Below, piece after piece: positions 25,263 to 33,454 of a stretch of DNA of 64,000 nt (its first letter is position 1; each line of letters starts with the position of its first letter). The position numbers and the translations under genes were made by a program. The notes under the pieces are model-generated. The model was not told the DNA's origin. It saw only the letters and a program-made list of their open reading frames with translations, and made no database searches. This DNA is from JADKBO01 sp965230345 (GTDB taxonomy: Bacteria > Bacteroidota > Bacteroidia > Chitinophagales > Saprospiraceae): NCBI GenBank assembly GCA_965230345.1, contig CBDDKR010000002.1:744001-808000 (forward strand), given 5' to 3'.

Positions 25263-27260
25263 ATGCATAAACTAATATTGGCCTTTTCTCTTCTTATATT
25301 ATACTCTTGTACCAATAATACCAAGTCTGTAGATTCAAATATAGGCCTAATTCCAAACGTATTGAATTATACAGGAACTCCTGACTCTTCGTCCGAACGT
25401 TCTTCTCTGATTTTTTCCGACCAAGGGGCTTGGTTTGCATTTGGGTTTTCAGAAGACAATAGACTAGGATTTTCTGGTCCATATTTGATGACTCAAGACA
25501 ATGGACGATGGTTAAGTTCTTCACTTTTTCAACTTAATTTGGTGGAAGAAGCATCCAATGCTATCATCGAAATTGACAAATCAGCAAATAAGTCTTATTT
25601 GAGTCATTTGGAAAGAGCATCATCTTCCAGAGATTTAAAGATCTATCAAACCTTGGTCTTCGATGATGCGCAAAGAGTAATCATTGAGAATAAATTGGTG
25701 AATCAATCAACAGATCAAGTAAATTTAAATGCTTCTTTTAGTGGAGACATATTATTAGACGGAATTCAGTTCGAAGAAATACCTGAAGGTTTACAATATT
25801 TATCGGAGCGCAGTAAAGCCAAAGGAAGAATTTTGACTTCCCATGGAAACAGCTGTGCTATCACAGATAGCTTGTTAACGATAAATTTGAAAAGAATTGA
25901 ATTGCGACCTCAAGATTCCATTTCAATATATCTCGTACATGAGCTTGGTTTCGAAGAGCAAAAAAATTCAACCTTATCTTCTAATTATAACAACCTGAAA
26001 CAGCGGTTTCATCGAACTTTGGAAGCTCGAAAAAAAGAAAAACTAAAATGGATAAATGATGTTCAATCCAATCTATCTAAAAAATGGGACGCTCCAATAT
26101 CAAACTTATTAATTCAAAAAGCACTACTAACTTTACAAAATAACTGGAGATCTCCAGCTGGCGAACTTCTTCACTCTGGTCTTTTTCCTAGTTATCACTA
26201 CAAATGGTTTCATGGGTTTTGGGCTTGGGATAGTTGGAAGCATGCTGCTGCATTGGCATATTTTAATGAAGACTTAGCTAAAAATCAAATCAGAGCCATG
26301 TTTGACTTTATGGATGAAAAGGGGTTTATCGCTGACTGTGTTTATCGAGATACAACCATAGAGCGGCACAATTTTAGAAACACTAAACCACCTCTCTCCG
26401 CCTGGGCGATATGGAAGGTATTTACTCAAAGTCAGGACACTGCATTTATTGATGAAATGTACCCCAAAGTAAAATTACAACACCACTGGTGGTACAATAA
26501 TCGTGATCACAACAGCAATGGATTATGTGAATATGGAAGCACAGATGGAAGCCTAATTGCTGCAAAATGGGAAAGTGGAATGGATAATGGTGTTCGTTTT
26601 GATGATAGTCAAATATTGCAGAATTCATCGTCAGCATTCAGCTTAAATCAAGAAAGCATAGACCTCAATAGCTTTCTATGTTTTGAAAAATTCCTTTTAT
26701 CCAAAATGGCCAATATACTTAACAAGGATGAAGAGTCTTCTTTATATCTAGAATCAGGAAATGAACTAAAGCGGACTATTCAAAATAATTTCTACGATCC
26801 TGACTCTGGTTGGTTTTACGATAAAAAGATAAACAGTGACTCTCTGATAAGGGTTAAAGGAAGTGAAGGCTGGTCCGCTTTGTGGACTAATATCGCGACG
26901 TCAGATCAAGCCTCACAAATGATGAAAAACATGATGGATAGTACACAGTTTTTTACCAAAATTCCATTCCAAACCATGAGTGCCGATCATCCAAAATTTA
27001 AGCCAAATCGAGGATATTGGAGAGGTCCAAATTGGCTTGATCAAGCATATTTTGGCATTGGAGGCCTTAAAAAATACAACTACGAAAACGAGGCATATCA
27101 AGCTACACAGAGAATAATCGAAAATGCACAAGGTCTTAACATTTTAGGTCCTTCGATTAGAGAAAATTACAACCCCATCACTGGAGAAGGAATCGAGGCT
27201 CACAACTTCAGCTGGTCTGCAGCTTGTTTATTGTTAATGTTAATGGATGAAAATGATTAG
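25263..27260 (+). CDS. Lipoprotein glycoside hydrolase, GH63-like (MGH1-type (alpha/alpha)6 barrel)
   Basis: The 665-aa protein has a lipoprotein signal (MHKLILAFSLLILYSC). The N-terminal beta domain spans about 250 residues, then an (alpha/alpha)6 barrel follows. Diagnostic segments are GFWAWDSWKHAAALAYF (Asp323 is a candidate catalytic acid), MFDFMDEKGFIADCVYRD, RGPNWLDQAYFGIGGL and EGIEAHNFSWSAA, whose Glu is a candidate base. This pattern is that of GH63 alpha-glucosidases (YgjK, mannosyl-oligosaccharide glucosidase) and relatives. The exact linkage cleaved cannot be set. Its 3' end overlaps the GH2 gene by 14 bp. Confidence 0.85.
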   Translation: MHKLILAFSLLILYSCTNNTKSVDSNIGLIPNVLNYTGTPDSSSERSSLIFSDQGAWFAFGFSEDNRLGFSGPYLMTQDNGRWLSSSLFQLNLVEEASNAIIEIDKSANKSYLSHLERASSSRDLKIYQTLVFDDAQRVIIENKLVNQSTDQVNLNASFSGDILLDGIQFEEIPEGLQYLSERSKAKGRILTSHGNSCAITDSLLTINLKRIELRPQDSISIYLVHELGFEEQKNSTLSSNYNNLKQRFHRTLEARKKEKLKWINDVQSNLSKKWDAPISNLLIQKALLTLQNNWRSPAGELLHSGLFPSYHYKWFHGFWAWDSWKHAAALAYFNEDLAKNQIRAMFDFMDEKGFIADCVYRDTTIERHNFRNTKPPLSAWAIWKVFTQSQDTAFIDEMYPKVKLQHHWWYNNRDHNSNGLCEYGSTDGSLIAAKWESGMDNGVRFDDSQILQNSSSAFSLNQESIDLNSFLCFEKFLLSKMANILNKDEESSLYLESGNELKRTIQNNFYDPDSGWFYDKKINSDSLIRVKGSEGWSALWTNIATSDQASQMMKNMMDSTQFFTKIPFQTMSADHPKFKPNRGYWRGPNWLDQAYFGIGGLKKYNYENEAYQATQRIIENAQGLNILGPSIRENYNPITGEGIEAHNFSWSAACLLLMLMDEND

Positions 27261-30200
27261 AGTATTTATAATAATTGGTTTTTTATCAATCATTTCCTGC
27301 AAGGAAAAGTATGATATAATCATTCAAGATAAACACGAGGATCATACCGTATTTGGAGACCAAAAAATGAAGCCACGAGCTGATTTTTTTGCTTATGAAG
27401 AGGAAGAACTAGCTGCAATAAATGACAAAACAGCTTCAAAAAGGTATTTATCTTTAGACGGTCATTGGAAGTTTCATTGGGTAAGAAATCCTGAAGACAG
27501 GGTAATAGATTTCAACAAGGTAAATCTAGATGACTCAGCTTGGCAAACTATAAATGTTCCAGGAAATTGGGAAGTAGAAGGATTTGGAAACCCAATTTAC
27601 TTAGACGAAAGATATCCCTTTAAAACCAACTGGCCTAATGCTCCTAAAGATTATAATCCAGTTGGCACGTATCGCCGAACCTTTGAATTAGGTTCTGAAT
27701 GGAAAGGTCAAAACATTATTCTACACTTTGCAGGAGCAAAATCTGCTATGTATATCACCATCAATGGGCAATACATTGGCTATTCTCAAGGCAGTAAAAC
27801 ACCAGCAGAATTTGATGTAACAGATTATATTGTCCAAGGTAAAAACACCATTGCTCTACAAATGTACAGGTGGAGTGATGCCAGTTACATTGAAAGCCAA
27901 GATATGCTTCGAATGAGTGGGATAGAAAGGGAAGTTTATCTATACTCCAAACCTTCATCCTTCATCTCTGATATACAGATCAATGCATCATTGGATCATA
28001 CTTTCCAACATGGTATTTTTGGTGTTTCAGTTGATGTCGGTGGTGTGTTTCGAGATAGCACGAATCGTTCGATTGAAGTGTCTTTAGCTGACAAACAAAA
28101 CAATGTTGTGTATAGAGAAAAAAGGAAAATTGATCATTTAACCAAGGACACCATAACCTATGATTTTGTCGATACCATTAACCATATCAAAGCATGGTCG
28201 GCAGAGCAACCCAACCTATATACCCTTCATATCAAATATTTGTCCGGTCCCGAAGAAGAACACATTCACAAAAAAGTAGGTTTCAGGACTGTTTCCATCG
28301 AAAATGCGCAACTATTGGTGAATGGAAAACCAATCTACATAAGAGGAGTAAATCGTCATGAAACTCATCCACATACAGGGCACGTCATCAATCCAAAAGA
28401 CATGGAAAAAGACATATTGATGATGAAACAAAACAACATCAACGCTGTAAGAAGTAGTCATTATCCTAATCATCCTTATTGGTATGACTTATGCGACAAA
28501 TACGGAATGTACGTTGTCGATGAAGCCAACATAGAGAGTCATCCACTTGCGATAAGCGACAAAACCCAAATTGGCAACGAAATGACTTGGCTTCCCGCAC
28601 ATTTGGATCGAGTCAAAAGCATGTATTTTAGAGATCGAAATCATCCATCTATTATCATCTGGTCTCTGGGAAATGAAGCAGGACATGGAAAGGTTTTTGA
28701 GTCTTGTTATAATTGGTTAAAACTACAAGATAAAAGTAGACCTGTTCAATATGAACCCGCGGGAAAAGAGAGCTATACAGATATATTTTGTCCAATGTAT
28801 CCAAGACCAGAATGGCTTAGAAAATATGGTGAACAAAACCCTAGTAAACCAAGCATTATGATCGAATACTGTCATGCTATGGGAAATTCTGTTGGAAACT
28901 TAAGAGATTATTGGGATATTATAGAACATTACCCTTCTCTTCAAGGAGGATTTATCTGGGACTGGGTCGACCAATCATTGGAATACAAAGATGAAAACGG
29001 TAAGCCATATTTAGCCTATGGACATGATTATCACCCTGATTTACCAACCGATGGAAATTTTCTTAATAATGGGTTAGTAGATCCTTATAGGAATCCTCAT
29101 CCCCATCTGTACGAGGTTAAAAAAGTATATCAACCTGCCACATTTGAGTTTGACGAAATTCGGAATGAAGTCCTTGTATTCAATAAGAATTTTTTCGCAC
29201 CCCTTACCCATTGTAATTTGGATTGGGTATTGCTTAAAAATGGAATTGAAGTTAGTAACCATCAACTTTTGGACGTTAAAATTGACCCGCAATCAAGTGA
29301 AAGATTCAACACCCCATTGCCACAAATGAATACAAAAGACGAATACATCTTAAGACTTGCCATTTTAAATGATCTAGAAAGTGAGGCTTTTCCAATAGGC
29401 CATGAATTTGCCTTTGAACAGTTTGTAATTCAAAAAGGTAAAAAGGAGTCTTACACTGAAGGGAGCATAGGAACTATTGATCAAACAGATGAGTATATTA
29501 AGGTTATCATGAATAAGTCTACACTTTACCTTGACCCCATAAGTGGAAACATGAAAGAGTGGACTTTCAACGAAAAAACTGTTTGTAAAAGCGACCTCCA
29601 GCCCAATTGGTGGAGGCCTCCAACAGATAATGATTTAGGAAATGGAATGCATAAATGGGCAGCCATTTGGAAGGAAAATACTGACTCAGCGAAATCCTTA
29701 CTAACAAAAAAACCTGTTCAAACAGATCGTGGTATTGAATACACTAGGAGATTTGATTTACTTCAAGATGCGGGGTTCTTGGATTTAAATTATCTAGTAT
29801 TGGCAAATGGTTCTATTAATTTAGAATATGATTTACATCTTCAAGTTGACTCTCTTCCCAATATTCCACGCCTAGGAATGAAGTGGACCTTCGACTCTAC
29901 TTATGAAGATATAACATGGTATGGACGAGGCCCTCACGAAACCTATTGGGATCGAAAAGAATCCGGTAAAATTGGCATTTATACTGATAAAATCGTAGAT
30001 CAATTTCACAGGTATTCTCGTCCACAGGAAACTGGTAACAAATCAGATATCAGATGGATGACCATTACTTCAAAAGAGCTAGAGCTAACCATTAATTCGA
30101 CAGATCATCGCAATCTTAGTGGAAGTATCTGGCCCTTCTTAGAAGAAGAGTTGAGTTTTCAAGCAGGTAAAAACGGAGGAATATCAGCTTCTGGATTAGT

Positions 30201-30381
30201 GCCAGTAACCTCTAAACATGGAGCCCATATAAGTTTGGGCAAAGAATATCAATGGAACATTGACCTCTTTCAGATGGGGTTGGGAGGTGATACTTCTTGG
30301 GGTAGAATGGTTCACGACCAATATACTATTAAAGCAAAAAACTATAACTTTATAGTAAATATTAACCCCTCTTTAAAGTAA
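27247..30381 (+). CDS. Lipoprotein beta-galactosidase, LacZ-type GH2
   Basis: The 1044-aa protein has a lipoprotein signal (FIIIGFLSIISC). It shows the full LacZ architecture: sugar-binding jelly roll (SLDGHWKFHWVRNPEDR), immunoglobulin-like domain, TIM barrel, a second immunoglobulin-like domain and the C-terminal beta-sandwich (WYGRGPHETYWDRKESGKIG). The acid/base Glu477 lies in GNEAGHG and the nucleophile Glu540 in IMIEYCHAMGNS. Beta-galactosidase activity is the family's usual one, though surface GH2 lipoproteins may act on other beta-linked sugars. It overlaps the GH63-like gene. No SusC/SusD pair is adjacent, so this is not a complete polysaccharide utilisation locus. Confidence 0.93.
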   Translation: MKMIRVFIIIGFLSIISCKEKYDIIIQDKHEDHTVFGDQKMKPRADFFAYEEEELAAINDKTASKRYLSLDGHWKFHWVRNPEDRVIDFNKVNLDDSAWQTINVPGNWEVEGFGNPIYLDERYPFKTNWPNAPKDYNPVGTYRRTFELGSEWKGQNIILHFAGAKSAMYITINGQYIGYSQGSKTPAEFDVTDYIVQGKNTIALQMYRWSDASYIESQDMLRMSGIEREVYLYSKPSSFISDIQINASLDHTFQHGIFGVSVDVGGVFRDSTNRSIEVSLADKQNNVVYREKRKIDHLTKDTITYDFVDTINHIKAWSAEQPNLYTLHIKYLSGPEEEHIHKKVGFRTVSIENAQLLVNGKPIYIRGVNRHETHPHTGHVINPKDMEKDILMMKQNNINAVRSSHYPNHPYWYDLCDKYGMYVVDEANIESHPLAISDKTQIGNEMTWLPAHLDRVKSMYFRDRNHPSIIIWSLGNEAGHGKVFESCYNWLKLQDKSRPVQYEPAGKESYTDIFCPMYPRPEWLRKYGEQNPSKPSIMIEYCHAMGNSVGNLRDYWDIIEHYPSLQGGFIWDWVDQSLEYKDENGKPYLAYGHDYHPDLPTDGNFLNNGLVDPYRNPHPHLYEVKKVYQPATFEFDEIRNEVLVFNKNFFAPLTHCNLDWVLLKNGIEVSNHQLLDVKIDPQSSERFNTPLPQMNTKDEYILRLAILNDLESEAFPIGHEFAFEQFVIQKGKKESYTEGSIGTIDQTDEYIKVIMNKSTLYLDPISGNMKEWTFNEKTVCKSDLQPNWWRPPTDNDLGNGMHKWAAIWKENTDSAKSLLTKKPVQTDRGIEYTRRFDLLQDAGFLDLNYLVLANGSINLEYDLHLQVDSLPNIPRLGMKWTFDSTYEDITWYGRGPHETYWDRKESGKIGIYTDKIVDQFHRYSRPQETGNKSDIRWMTITSKELELTINSTDHRNLSGSIWPFLEEELSFQAGKNGGISASGLVPVTSKHGAHISLGKEYQWNIDLFQMGLGGDTSWGRMVHDQYTIKAKNYNFIVNINPSLK

Positions 30382-30399
30382 GGCCTTGTTACACCAATT

Positions 30400-30915
30400 A
30401 TGAAAAGTAAAAGATTCTACCTCAAAGAAATTCAGGATACAGATCTTGAAAACATCCACAAAGGGCTATCCAACCCTGAGATTACCCAATACTATGATGT
30501 CCATTTTGATACGCTAGAAGAGACCAAGATGCAAATGCAATGGTACAACGACTTAAGAAATAATGACACCGGAATCTGGTGGGGAGTCTATGAAACTTCA
30601 AGTAATGAATTTGTCGGAGCAGGAGGGTTTAATGACCACGACAAAAAACACCGAAGAGCAGAAATAGGATTTTGGCTTTTAAAAGAACATTGGGGTAAGG
30701 GAATAATGCCAGAAGTTATGCCTCTAATTTGCTCTTTTGGCTTTGATCAAATGAATCTAAACCGTATTGAAGGATTTGTAATTAGTGATAACAATAAATG
30801 CAAAAAAGCCATGGAAAAAATAAACTTTCACTATGAAGGAACCTGGCGAGATTATGAATTTAAAAATGGAAATTTCATAAGCGTGGACACCTTTTCTCTG
30901 CTAAAAAATGATTAA
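30400..30915 (+). CDS. GNAT N-acetyltransferase (RimJ/RimL type)
   Basis: The 171-aa protein has the GNAT motifs GIWWGVYETSSNEFVGAGGF (beta strands 2-4), AEIGFWLLKEHWGKGIMPEV (motif A, acetyl-CoA pyrophosphate loop near HWGKGI) and LNRIEGFVISDNNKCKKAMEK (motif B). RimJ/RimL-type enzymes acetylate protein N-termini or small amines. The substrate is unknown. It starts 19 bp after the GH2 gene and may be read through from it. Confidence 0.9.
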   Translation: MKSKRFYLKEIQDTDLENIHKGLSNPEITQYYDVHFDTLEETKMQMQWYNDLRNNDTGIWWGVYETSSNEFVGAGGFNDHDKKHRRAEIGFWLLKEHWGKGIMPEVMPLICSFGFDQMNLNRIEGFVISDNNKCKKAMEKINFHYEGTWRDYEFKNGNFISVDTFSLLKND

Positions 30916-30944
30916 TTGAAAAAAAGATTGATCGAACACAATAT

Positions 30945-30960
30945 TATTGATGCATCAATA
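30945..30960. promoter_or_regulatory. 16-bp perfect palindrome upstream of the marR-like gene (candidate operator)
   Basis: TATTGATGCATCAATA is self-complementary and ends 28 bp before the MarR start codon, where a promoter would lie. The core TTGATGCATCAA differs by one central base from the palindrome at 31436-31455. MarR proteins typically bind 16-20 bp palindromes in their own promoters. Confidence 0.6.
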
Positions 30961-30988
30961 GTTATAATGTCAACTTTATTACTTTACA

Positions 30989-31423
30989 ATGGAAGACATT
31001 CATTTAAATAAGGTATTTCTATTCAAATTAGAGAGTACGACTAAGCAGTTTAGAAAATACAAAAATCGAATTTTTAAAGAGTTCAATATTAATATTACCA
31101 GTGATCAATGGATATTGCTGAAGAATATTCATGAAAATGAAGGAATAAATCAAACGGAGTTGTCCAATTTGGCTAAGAAGGAAGCCGCTTCGGTTACAAG
31201 AACTTTAGACCTGTTAGAAAAAAAGAACTGGGTAGAGCGTAAAGTAGATAAAAATAGCAGAAGGGTTTTTCAATTGTTCTGTACGAACAAAGGAAATCGA
31301 ATGGTCGAAAAAATTCTGCCGTTAGCCCTAAAAGCACGTGCACGAGCAAGCAAGGGACTTTCGACCGAAGAAATAAAGATTCTAAATTCATTGTTGGACC
31401 GTATTTATAAGAATCTCGAATAA
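30989..31423 (+). CDS. MarR-family transcriptional regulator
   Basis: The 144-aa protein has the MarR winged helix: ITSDQWILLKNIHENEGINQTELSNL (helices 2-3), AKKEAASVTRTLDLLEKKNW (recognition helix) and VERKVDKNSRRVFQLFCTNKG (wing). Dimerisation helices lie at both ends. These regulators respond to small ligands or oxidants. The only two cysteines are not in a known redox arrangement. Flanking palindromes with the same core suggest it controls itself and the DOMON-NTF2 genes that follow at 4 and 19 bp spacing. Confidence 0.92.
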   Translation: MEDIHLNKVFLFKLESTTKQFRKYKNRIFKEFNINITSDQWILLKNIHENEGINQTELSNLAKKEAASVTRTLDLLEKKNWVERKVDKNSRRVFQLFCTNKGNRMVEKILPLALKARARASKGLSTEEIKILNSLLDRIYKNLE

Positions 31424-31427
31424 TTTT

Positions 31428-31958
31428 TTGATCATAAATTTGATACATCAAATTTTGATACATTTATTATTTAGCATTTCATTAGCTCTAGGCTGTACTT
31501 CTTCTGATTTTATTGGGGAAAATTTGCCAAAAATATCCATGGAAGGAATGTCTGTTCAATGGTCTTTTAAGAACAAAAAACTTATATTTCAAACCAGAAC
31601 AAATACATTAGGTTGGGTTGCAATTGGCATCAATGAAGAGGAAGAATTAGTCGGAAGTAATTTGATTACGTTATCGATTAACGAAGGTCAGCCCATAATC
31701 TCGGATCGATATATACTAGGCCATGGAAACCACAAAGCCATAGAAGAACTAGATGGACAATCACATGTAACCCTTAATCATTCAAAAAAGTCTGCCAACA
31801 GCGTTTGGTTTGAGTTTGAGGTAATTTGTAGCCCCACGGATCCATATCATTTTCAATTAAGAAAAGGTAAGACGATCTATCTAACAATGGCTTATTCGAT
31901 ATCACCAGATTTTCAACACCACTCACTTAAAAGAGAAATTCGAAAAATTATTCTTTAA
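31428..31958 (+). CDS. DOMON-domain lipoprotein
   Basis: The 176-aa protein has no ATG start. TTG codons at 31428, 31440 and 31455 all lead into a lipoprotein signal (ILIHLLFSISLALGC). The mature part (SVQWSFKNKKLIFQTRTNTLGWVAIGI, then SVWFEFEVICSP) fits a DOMON domain, a beta-sandwich that binds heme or sugars in electron-transfer proteins. No partner cytochrome b561 or redox domain is fused. The palindrome at 31436-31455 covers the translation start, so a repressor bound there could also affect initiation. It lies 4 bp after the MarR stop. Confidence 0.75.
   Translation: MIINLIHQILIHLLFSISLALGCTSSDFIGENLPKISMEGMSVQWSFKNKKLIFQTRTNTLGWVAIGINEEEELVGSNLITLSINEGQPIISDRYILGHGNHKAIEELDGQSHVTLNHSKKSANSVWFEFEVICSPTDPYHFQLRKGKTIYLTMAYSISPDFQHHSLKREIRKIIL
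31436..31455. promoter_or_regulatory. Second palindrome with the same core (candidate MarR operator)
   Basis: AAATTTGAT and ATCAAATTT are perfect 9-bp arms around a central AC, and a further half-copy TTTTGATACATTT follows at 31453-31465. The core TTGATACATCAA matches the palindrome upstream of the MarR gene except at one base. It overlaps the start of the DOMON gene. Confidence 0.6.
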
Positions 31959-31977
31959 TCCATAAATATTTTTAACT

Positions 31978-32406
31978 ATGTTTTTCCTAATGTATTTATT
32001 AAGTTTCTCATGTTTGATAAACAACAATTTTCCCAAAAGCGAAGTAATTCAAATAACCGAAACAATACATTCTTTTGCCAAAGCGGCTGATGATCGTAAT
32101 TTCAACCTTATGCAAGAGGTGTTGCATGATGATTTTAGAGCAATAGTAAATCAATTGTTTGACAGTAAAGAGGTTTCTATAACGGATAAAAAGACCTATC
32201 TAAATCTGCTTAAGAACGGTATCATAGGAGGAGACAAAAGGGACGTCATTATTCTTTCGATGGATATAGAAGATAAAAATGCCCACGTCAAAGCTAAACT
32301 AATAGGTCATGAACTAAAGTTCACTACTTTTTTACAACTCGTTCAAATCGAACAAGGGGTTTGGAAGGTCATCTCGGATATGCCAGTAATAGAAAAAGCA
32401 AACTAA
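31978..32406 (+). CDS. Secreted NTF2-like (SnoaL/lumazine-binding type) protein
   Basis: The 142-aa protein has a hydrophobic N terminus (MFFLMYLLSFSCLINNNFPK; the Cys could be a lipobox, SFSC). An NTF2-like cone fold follows: an N-terminal helix FAKAADDRNFNLMQEVLHDDF and a run of strands ending in TTFLQLVQIEQGVWKVISDMPV. Such domains bind small ligands or act as non-catalytic scaffolds. It follows the DOMON gene by 19 bp and precedes a strong terminator, so it is the last gene of the MarR operon. Confidence 0.7.
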   Translation: MFFLMYLLSFSCLINNNFPKSEVIQITETIHSFAKAADDRNFNLMQEVLHDDFRAIVNQLFDSKEVSITDKKTYLNLLKNGIIGGDKRDVIILSMDIEDKNAHVKAKLIGHELKFTTFLQLVQIEQGVWKVISDMPVIEKAN

Positions 32407-32425
32407 GTTTGTTCCTCTAAAAGAA

Positions 32426-32461
32426 AAGATCCTATAGAAGAAAATACATCTATAGGATCTT
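32426..32461 (+). terminator. Strong hairpin terminator of the MarR-DOMON-NTF2 operon
   Basis: Perfect 13-bp arms AAGATCCTATAGA and TCTATAGGATCTT surround a 10-base A-rich loop, 20 bp after the stop codon. Confidence 0.75.
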
Positions 32462-32484
32462 CTAAGGTCAAAGTATACCTTCTT

Positions 32485-32566
32485 CTCTTTGTCGTGATAC
32501 AAAGAGGTAAAAATCAAGAGCTTCATTCATTTTCTTACGTTCGGTATCCATAAAATGTCTAAACGA
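32485..32566. repeat. Repeat copy A (short)
   Basis: This is an 80-bp copy of the element repeated in full at 32581 and 33001. It has the hairpin CTCTTTGTCGTGATACAAAGAG, then AAAATCAAGAGCTTCATTCA and CGTTCGGTATCCATAAAATG. Its TTTGT.NTGATACAAA core resembles a dispersed intergenic motif seen in many Bacteroidota genomes. Confidence 0.8.
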
Positions 32567-32580
32567 ATTGAGTTATCATC

Positions 32581-32859
32581 TTTTCTGAGTCAAGTTAGAA
32601 AAGAAGCAAAAGAGTTCAATTTTTTCTTACTCATCTTTGTCGTGATACAAAAATGCAAAAATCAAGAGCTTCATCCATTTCTTAACGTTCGGTATCCATA
32701 AAATGTCTAAACGAAAAAAACTCGTCTACGACTCAAACAGTTTTTCGTTCTAAACGTCATTTTTACATAGATTCCTCACTAAAATGAATAGGCTCGATAG
32801 ACATTTGAAGTATTTTTTTACATGGCTTCTTGCTTTAGAATGGAATTGAATGCTGTTTA
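32581..32859. repeat. Repeat copy B (about 280 bp)
   Basis: This is a full copy of the element. It has an AAAAGAAGCAAAAGA segment, then CATCTTTGTCGTGATACAAA, CGTTCGGTATCCATAAAATG, AACTCGTCTACGACTCAAAC, GAATAGGCTCGATAGACATT and GGAATTGAAT. It aligns with copy C with scattered substitutions. Its first 14 bases (TTTTCTGAGTCAAG) are the exact inverse of a segment in copy C (33003-33016). No credible reading frame runs through it. Confidence 0.85.
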
Positions 32860-32861
32860 AA

Positions 32862-33000
32862 AATCTTGAAGCCTTGGAAAGATTTTAAGTATTTGATTCT
32901 GGTTTCGACCGAAGAGAGAAAATTCCTTTGCAAGAAGGGTCTTTTCTTTTGTTTCGTTTTCTTTGGACAAGCAAAGAAAATGATATAATTTTTCATTCCT
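32862..33000. other. Spacer between repeat copies, carrying a shared 3' motif
   Basis: The spacer ends with TTTCTTTGGACAAGCAAAGAAAATGA (in part, 32959-32982). That motif recurs after copy C at 33358-33381, so the repeated unit is about 400 bp including this 3' piece. No gene is present. Confidence 0.6.
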
Positions 33001-33273
33001 GACTTGACTCAGAAAAGAAGCAAAAGAACTCAAGTTATTCTTTACCATCTTTGTCTTGATACAAAGATGCAAAAATCAAGAGCTTCATTCATTTTCTTAC
33101 GTTCGGTATCCATAAAATGTCTAAACGAAAAAAACTCGTCTACGACTCAAACAGTTTTTCGTTTTAAACGTCATTTTCACATGGATTCCTCACTAAGATG
33201 AATAGGCTCGATAGACATTAAAGTGGTTTTTTAGGTGGCTTCTGGCTTTAGAATAGGAATTGAATAGCGTTTA
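33001..33273. repeat. Repeat copy C (about 275 bp)
   Basis: This is the second full copy, offset about 400-415 bp from copy B. It carries the same ordered blocks (CATCTTTGTCTTGATACAAA, CGTTCGGTATCCATAAAATG, AACTCGTCTACGACTCAAAC, GAATAGGCTCGATAGACATT). The TTTGTCTTGATACAAA hairpin core is better conserved here than in copy B. Confidence 0.85.
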
Positions 33274-33399
33274 GCCCAAATTAGACATTTGAAAATCTAT
33301 TGCAAGAAAACATCTTTGGACAAACCATGAATGATGATTATAGAGGATTATCCTCTTTTCTTTGGACAAGCAAAAAAAATGAATTCCAATTCATTTAAT

Positions 33400-33407
33400 T
33401 AACTTTG
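33400..33407 (+). promoter_or_regulatory. Candidate -7 box for mutL (TAACTTTG)
   Basis: TAACTTTG matches the TAnnTTTG consensus and lies 48 bp before the mutL ATG. No clear -33 element is seen. Confidence 0.4.
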
Positions 33408-33454
33408 TATGTTCTGATCAGAAACTTATCTTTTAAATCAATAAAATCACACTT

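Noticed and set aside
25263..30381. Polysaccharide utilisation locus
   Set aside because: Two glycosidases are present, but no SusC/SusD pair, hybrid two-component system or extracytoplasmic sigma factor is nearby.
33004..33201. 65-codon plus-strand frame in the repeat region (and 71 codons at 32857-33072 on the minus strand)
   Set aside because: They run through the noncoding repeat, and the matching stretches of the other copy carry stops and frame changes. Such short frames across the dispersed motif are common spurious annotations.
32485..33381. CRISPR array
   Set aside because: The repeats are few, long (about 275 bp), degenerate and not separated by unique spacers of uniform length, and no cas gene is present.
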